Source: JALRAP01 sp046340555
GTDB taxonomy: Bacteria > Bacteroidota > Bacteroidia > AKYH767-A > OLB10
NCBI GenBank assembly: GCA_046340555.1
Contig: JBKDSL010000092.1
Coordinates: 1 to 7,866, forward strand
Reading direction: 5' to 3'
Length of the DNA stretch: 7,866 nt
This document shows positions 4,834-7,866 of this stretch, one piece after another. Within the stretch, counting starts at the first letter, position 1. Each line of letters starts with the position of its first letter. Made by a program: the position numbers and the translations under genes. The notes under the pieces were generated by a model. That model did no database searches and was not told the origin of the DNA. It saw only the letters and a list, made by a program, of their open reading frames with translations.

Positions 4834-7662
4834 TCAGGCAAGTGTTCTCTTGACGGCAACCTGCTCATATCCTTCGATGATGTCGCCGATCTGGATATCG
4901 TTGAAATTGTTGATGCTGAGTCCACACTCGTAACCGGAAGCAACTTCCTTCACATCGTCTTTGAAACGACGCAATGAAGAAAGCTCACCCGAATGCGCTA
5001 CGATACCATCGCGAATGACACGCACTTTGGTATTGCGGTTGATTTTCCCATCCAACACCATACATCCGGCAACGGTACCGGCTTTTGGAACCTTGAATGT
5101 TTCACGCACCTCGATGTTGCATATGATCTTCTCTTCGAATTCGGGTGCCAACATGCCTTCCATCGCCGATTTAAGTTCGTTGATGGCGTCGTAAATGATG
5201 GAGTATAGACGGATATCGATTTCCTCTTGCTCGGCCAGCTTGCGTGCGTTGATTGAAGGACGCACCTGGAAGCCGATGACGATGGCGTTGGATGCGGCGG
5301 CGAGATTCACATCCGTTTCGGTGATGGCACCTACTGACTTGTGAATCACGTTCACCTGTATTTCAGCGGTTGAGAGTTTCAATAACGAATCCGCTAATGC
5401 CTCCACGGATCCATCCACGTCACCTTTTACAATTACGTTCAGTTCTTTGAAGTTTCCAATAGCCAAACGTCGACCGATTTCATCGAGGGTGATGTGCTTA
5501 TGTGTGCGGATGCCTTGTTCGCGTTGCAATTGCTGGCGCTTGTTGGCGATATCACGTGCCTCGCGCTCATCGTCCATTACATGGAACTGGTCGCCGGCTT
5601 GTACAGGACCTGGCATACCGAGCATGATTACCGGTTGCGATGGGCCCACTTGCTGTAGTTTGCCGCCGCGCTCGTTGAATAGCGCCTTCACTTTACCGGC
5701 CTGCTTTCCTGCCAACACGGTGTCGCCAACGTGTAGCGTACCAGCTTGTACCAACATGGTGGTTACATAACCGCGGCCTTTGTCGAGTGATGATTCAATT
5801 ACGGTTCCGATGGCGTTCTTATCAGGATTGGCTTTAAGATCGAGGATTTCGGCCTCGAGCAACACCTTTTCAAGAAGGTTGTTCACATTCAACCCTTTCT
5901 TGGCTGATATTTCCTGGCATTGGAATTTTCCGCCCCAGTCCTCCACCAAGATGTTCATCTTGGAAAGTTGCTCGCGTATCCTTTCGTGTGCGGAACCGGG
6001 CTTATCTATTTTATTGATGGAAAAAACGATTGGAACGTTCGCCGCTTGTGCGTGGTTGATGGCCTCAATGGTTTGGGGCATTACGCTGTCGTCAGCCGCA
6101 ATCACGATGATAGCAACGTCGGTGACCTTGGCACCGCGTGCGCGCATGGCGGTAAATGCTTCGTGACCTGGTGTATCCAAGAAGGTAATCTTCCTGCCAT
6201 CTTCCAAGGCTACTTCATAAGCGCCTATGTGCTGCGTGATTCCACCAGCCTCGCCTGATATAACGTTGGCTTTACGGATGTGGTCCAGCAAGGATGTCTT
6301 ACCGTGGTCAACGTGACCCATTACGGTTACAATCGGAGCGCGTGGTTTCAGCAATGCGGGATCGTCGGGTTTGTCTTGAATGGCTTCTTGCACATCAGCG
6401 GATACAAACTCCACTTTGAAGCCGAATTCATCGGCAACAACAGATAACGTTTCGGCATCGAGTCGTTGATTGATGGACACCATGATGCCCAAGCTCATGC
6501 ACGTAGCGATGATTTGCGTAACGGGCACGTTCAACAACTTGGCGAGTTCACTTGCTGTTACGAACTCGGTTACCTTGATGGTTTTATTCAGGTTGAGTTC
6601 CTCTGCAGCCGTCTCTTCTTCGCGACGCAAAGCCTCACGTTTCTCTTTACGGTATTTGGAACCCTTGGTCTTGCCTCCCGATCCGCTTAAGCGGGCAAGG
6701 GTGGCTTTGATCTGGTCTTGAATCTCCTTATCGGTTGGCTCTGCTTTTGCTGCAGGAGCTGGGCGCTTACCGCGATTAGGTCCACCGCCTGGGCGACCCC
6801 AATCCGTTTTATCGGTCGGAGGTCTTTGAAATGAGGAATCGGAAATATTTACTTTCTTCTCGGTACGTTTCCGCTTTTTCCTTTCATCAGCACTCGACGG
6901 GCCACCTTTTTTCTTTGGCTGCTCAACAGGTAATTCGATTTTGCCAAGAATGGTTGGACCTGATAACTTGTCGCGATCCATTCTGAATGGTGCGTCTGGT
7001 GCCTGAGGTTCTGCGGGGGGAGCTGGAGCTGGTGGCTCGGGAGTGGGCTCAGGAGTGGGTTCTACCACTTGAGGTGTCTCCACAACTTCCGGCTCGGGCT
7101 CAACAACAGCCACAGGTGCTTCCTGCTTGGCTGGAGTCGTAGGTTCTGGTACTGGCTCCTCGTCTTTTTTCTTCTTGGCGGTTTTCTTCTTGGGCTTCTC
7201 CAAAGCGGAAAGATCGATTTTATCGATCACTTTGGGCTGCGTCTTTTCAACTTTTGCCTTTATGACTTCAGGCTCGGGCTCCGCTTTTTTGGTTTTGGCC
7301 TTTGGCGTTTCCTTGGTTTTTTCGGCCGCGGTTTGTTTGATTTGAATCAGCTCGCGAGCGAGTGCCTCGTCGTTCTGTTCGGGCTCGGCTTCTGATTTAG
7401 ATGCACCGGTACCAGCCTTCGCCTCAATCACCACATTATCTTTGCGGAACTTTTGGGTTGTAATTTCCTCGGCAGACTTCTTGGCCTGCAGATCGGACTG
7501 AAACTCTTTTTGGAGCAAATCATAAGCCTCCATGGAAATTTTGGCGTTCGGGGTTTTTTCGACCTTGACTCCCTTCTTATCGAGGAAATCCACTACGTGA
7601 TCGATGCCCACTCCAATTTCCTTGAGGACCTTGTTGAGTCTGATTGTGGCGGCTTCTGACAT
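4834..7662 (-). CDS. infB: Translation initiation factor IF2, 942 aa
   Basis: GTPase that places initiator fMet-tRNA on the 30S subunit and promotes 50S joining. Residues 5-54 form an IF2 N-terminal-type domain (TIRLNKVLKEIGVGIDHVVD). Residues 60-350 are a long charged, low-complexity linker: Lys/Glu/Ala-rich, then Pro/Glu/Thr-rich at about 168-226, then strongly basic at 250-345. A second IF2_N domain lies at about 360-420. The G domain has all its motifs: G1 GHVDHGKTS (449-457), G2 GGITQHIGA (473-481), G3 DTPGHE (496-501), G4 NKID (550-553) and G5 SAKKG (586-590). Domains II, III and the fMet-tRNA-binding C-terminal domain follow to residue 942. The ATG at 7662 matches the expected N-terminus; the leader is A-rich without a clear Shine-Dalgarno. 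It lies 70 bases after nusA and 6 bases before lysS. The length is typical for IF2 with an extended linker. Confidence 0.98.
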   Translation of the reverse strand: MSEAATIRLNKVLKEIGVGIDHVVDFLDKKGVKVEKTPNAKISMEAYDLLQKEFQSDLQAKKSAEEITTQKFRKDNVVIEAKAGTGASKSEAEPEQNDEALARELIQIKQTAAEKTKETPKAKTKKAEPEPEVIKAKVEKTQPKVIDKIDLSALEKPKKKTAKKKKDEEPVPEPTTPAKQEAPVAVVEPEPEVVETPQVVEPTPEPTPEPPAPAPPAEPQAPDAPFRMDRDKLSGPTILGKIELPVEQPKKKGGPSSADERKKRKRTEKKVNISDSSFQRPPTDKTDWGRPGGGPNRGKRPAPAAKAEPTDKEIQDQIKATLARLSGSGGKTKGSKYRKEKREALRREEETAAEELNLNKTIKVTEFVTASELAKLLNVPVTQIIATCMSLGIMVSINQRLDAETLSVVADEFGFKVEFVSADVQEAIQDKPDDPALLKPRAPIVTVMGHVDHGKTSLLDHIRKANVISGEAGGITQHIGAYEVALEDGRKITFLDTPGHEAFTAMRARGAKVTDVAIIVIAADDSVMPQTIEAINHAQAANVPIVFSINKIDKPGSAHERIREQLSKMNILVEDWGGKFQCQEISAKKGLNVNNLLEKVLLEAEILDLKANPDKNAIGTVIESSLDKGRGYVTTMLVQAGTLHVGDTVLAGKQAGKVKALFNERGGKLQQVGPSQPVIMLGMPGPVQAGDQFHVMDDEREARDIANKRQQLQREQGIRTHKHITLDEIGRRLAIGNFKELNVIVKGDVDGSVEALADSLLKLSTAEIQVNVIHKSVGAITETDVNLAAASNAIVIGFQVRPSINARKLAEQEEIDIRLYSIIYDAINELKSAMEGMLAPEFEEKIICNIEVRETFKVPKAGTVAGCMVLDGKINRNTKVRVIRDGIVAHSGELSSLRRFKDDVKEVASGYECGLSINNFNDIQIGDIIEGYEQVAVKRTLA

Positions 7663-7690
7663 TATTTGGTTTTTCTTTTTTCGTTTTGTT

Positions 7691-7718
7691 TGATTTAATC
7701 AGGGGGGCCTTTGCCCCT
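7691..7718. other. Inverted repeats in the nusA-infB spacer
   Basis: The 70-base spacer holds a G/C stem (GGGGC 7704-7708 with GCCCC 7713-7717, 4-base loop) next to a palindrome, TGATT-T-AATCA (7691-7701). Neither is followed by a T tract in the minus direction, so this is not a clear terminator. It may be an RNA stem affecting processing or IF2 translation. No promoter motif was found in the spacer, which fits read-through from nusA. Confidence 0.4.
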
Positions 7719-7732
7719 GTCTGCTACGCGTC

Positions 7733-7866
7733 TCATTCGAATTCAGAACGCAGAATGCTGAGCACTTCGCGGATGGTGTCCTCTTCGAGATCGGTGCGCT
7801 TCACAAGGTCTGCCTGGCCGTTGGCCCGACCACTCGGGGCTGTCGCGCACCCGCTCCCGTGGCGCG
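7733..7866 (-). CDS. nusA: Transcription factor NusA, C-terminal end (partial)
   Basis: The last 25 codons before the TGA at 7733-7735 include LVKRTDLEEDTIREVLSIL and end RSEFE. I recognise this as the usual C-terminus of Bacteroidota NusA, and its place directly before infB fits the rimP-nusA-infB order. NusA binds RNA polymerase and nascent RNA and modulates pausing, termination and antitermination. The frame stays open to the window edge, but upstream of about 7811 it reads GSGCATAPSGRANGQ, which does not resemble NusA. That stretch is also far richer in GC than the rest. I trust the gene call for 7733-7810 and suspect the sequence beyond it. Confidence 0.75.
   Translation of the reverse strand, partial: RHGSGCATAPSGRANGQADLVKRTDLEEDTIREVLSILRSEFE

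Noticed and set aside
6700..7400. Repetitive Pro/Glu/Lys-coding DNA as a possible insertion or repeat element
   Set aside because: It is the low-complexity linker of IF2, in frame and expected for this protein; open frames on the other strand here are by-products of its composition.

Overview
The window looks like chromosomal DNA from a member of the Bacteroidota (Bacteroidetes). Four things point there: a well-spaced promoter of the TTTG-N19-TAnnTTTG type used by that phylum; a secreted protein with a DUF4476-type C-terminus; a translation initiation factor IF2 and a lysyl-tRNA synthetase with the layout usual in the phylum; and starts mostly preceded by A/T-rich sequence instead of a strong Shine-Dalgarno. 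The genus cannot be named from this sequence.

Left part (1-2002), small accessory genes. A plus-strand gene may end at about position 47, followed by a strong terminator. Next is a minus-strand gene for a 60-residue two-helix membrane protein, with its own promoter and terminator. A plus-strand gene for an 87-residue soluble protein of unrecognised function follows (terminator at 869-896), then a secreted 232-residue protein with a DUF4476-like repeat region (terminator at 1731-1755). A convergent minus-strand gene encodes an 82-residue protein that looks like a distant paralog of the 87-residue one.

Middle part (2003-3115). A divergent intergenic region leads into a compact two-gene plus-strand operon. 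The first gene encodes a lipoprotein with a disordered linker and a C-terminal Pmp3/YqaE-type helical hairpin. The second, one base later and with a TTG start, encodes a DUF2752 membrane protein with the CPGCGLTR motif.

Right part (3118-7866), core information-processing genes, all on the minus strand. In transcription order these are the end of nusA, infB (IF2, 942 residues) and lysS (LysRS, 569 residues). infB and lysS are six bases apart. lysS ends two bases from the convergent DUF2752 gene, and its probable terminator lies inside the 3' end of that gene. nusA and infB form the usual transcription/translation cluster, with lysS in the place where rbfA is found in many other bacteria.

The last ~56 bases are sharply GC-rich (44 of 56) and do not read as NusA, so the right edge may be a chimeric or low-quality sequence end. 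I found no CRISPR array, transposase, integrase, tRNA, rRNA or recognisable defence system. The less ordinary items are the lipoprotein-Pmp3/DUF2752 pair, the two small paralogs and the terminator overlapping a coding sequence; none amounts to a clearly new system.
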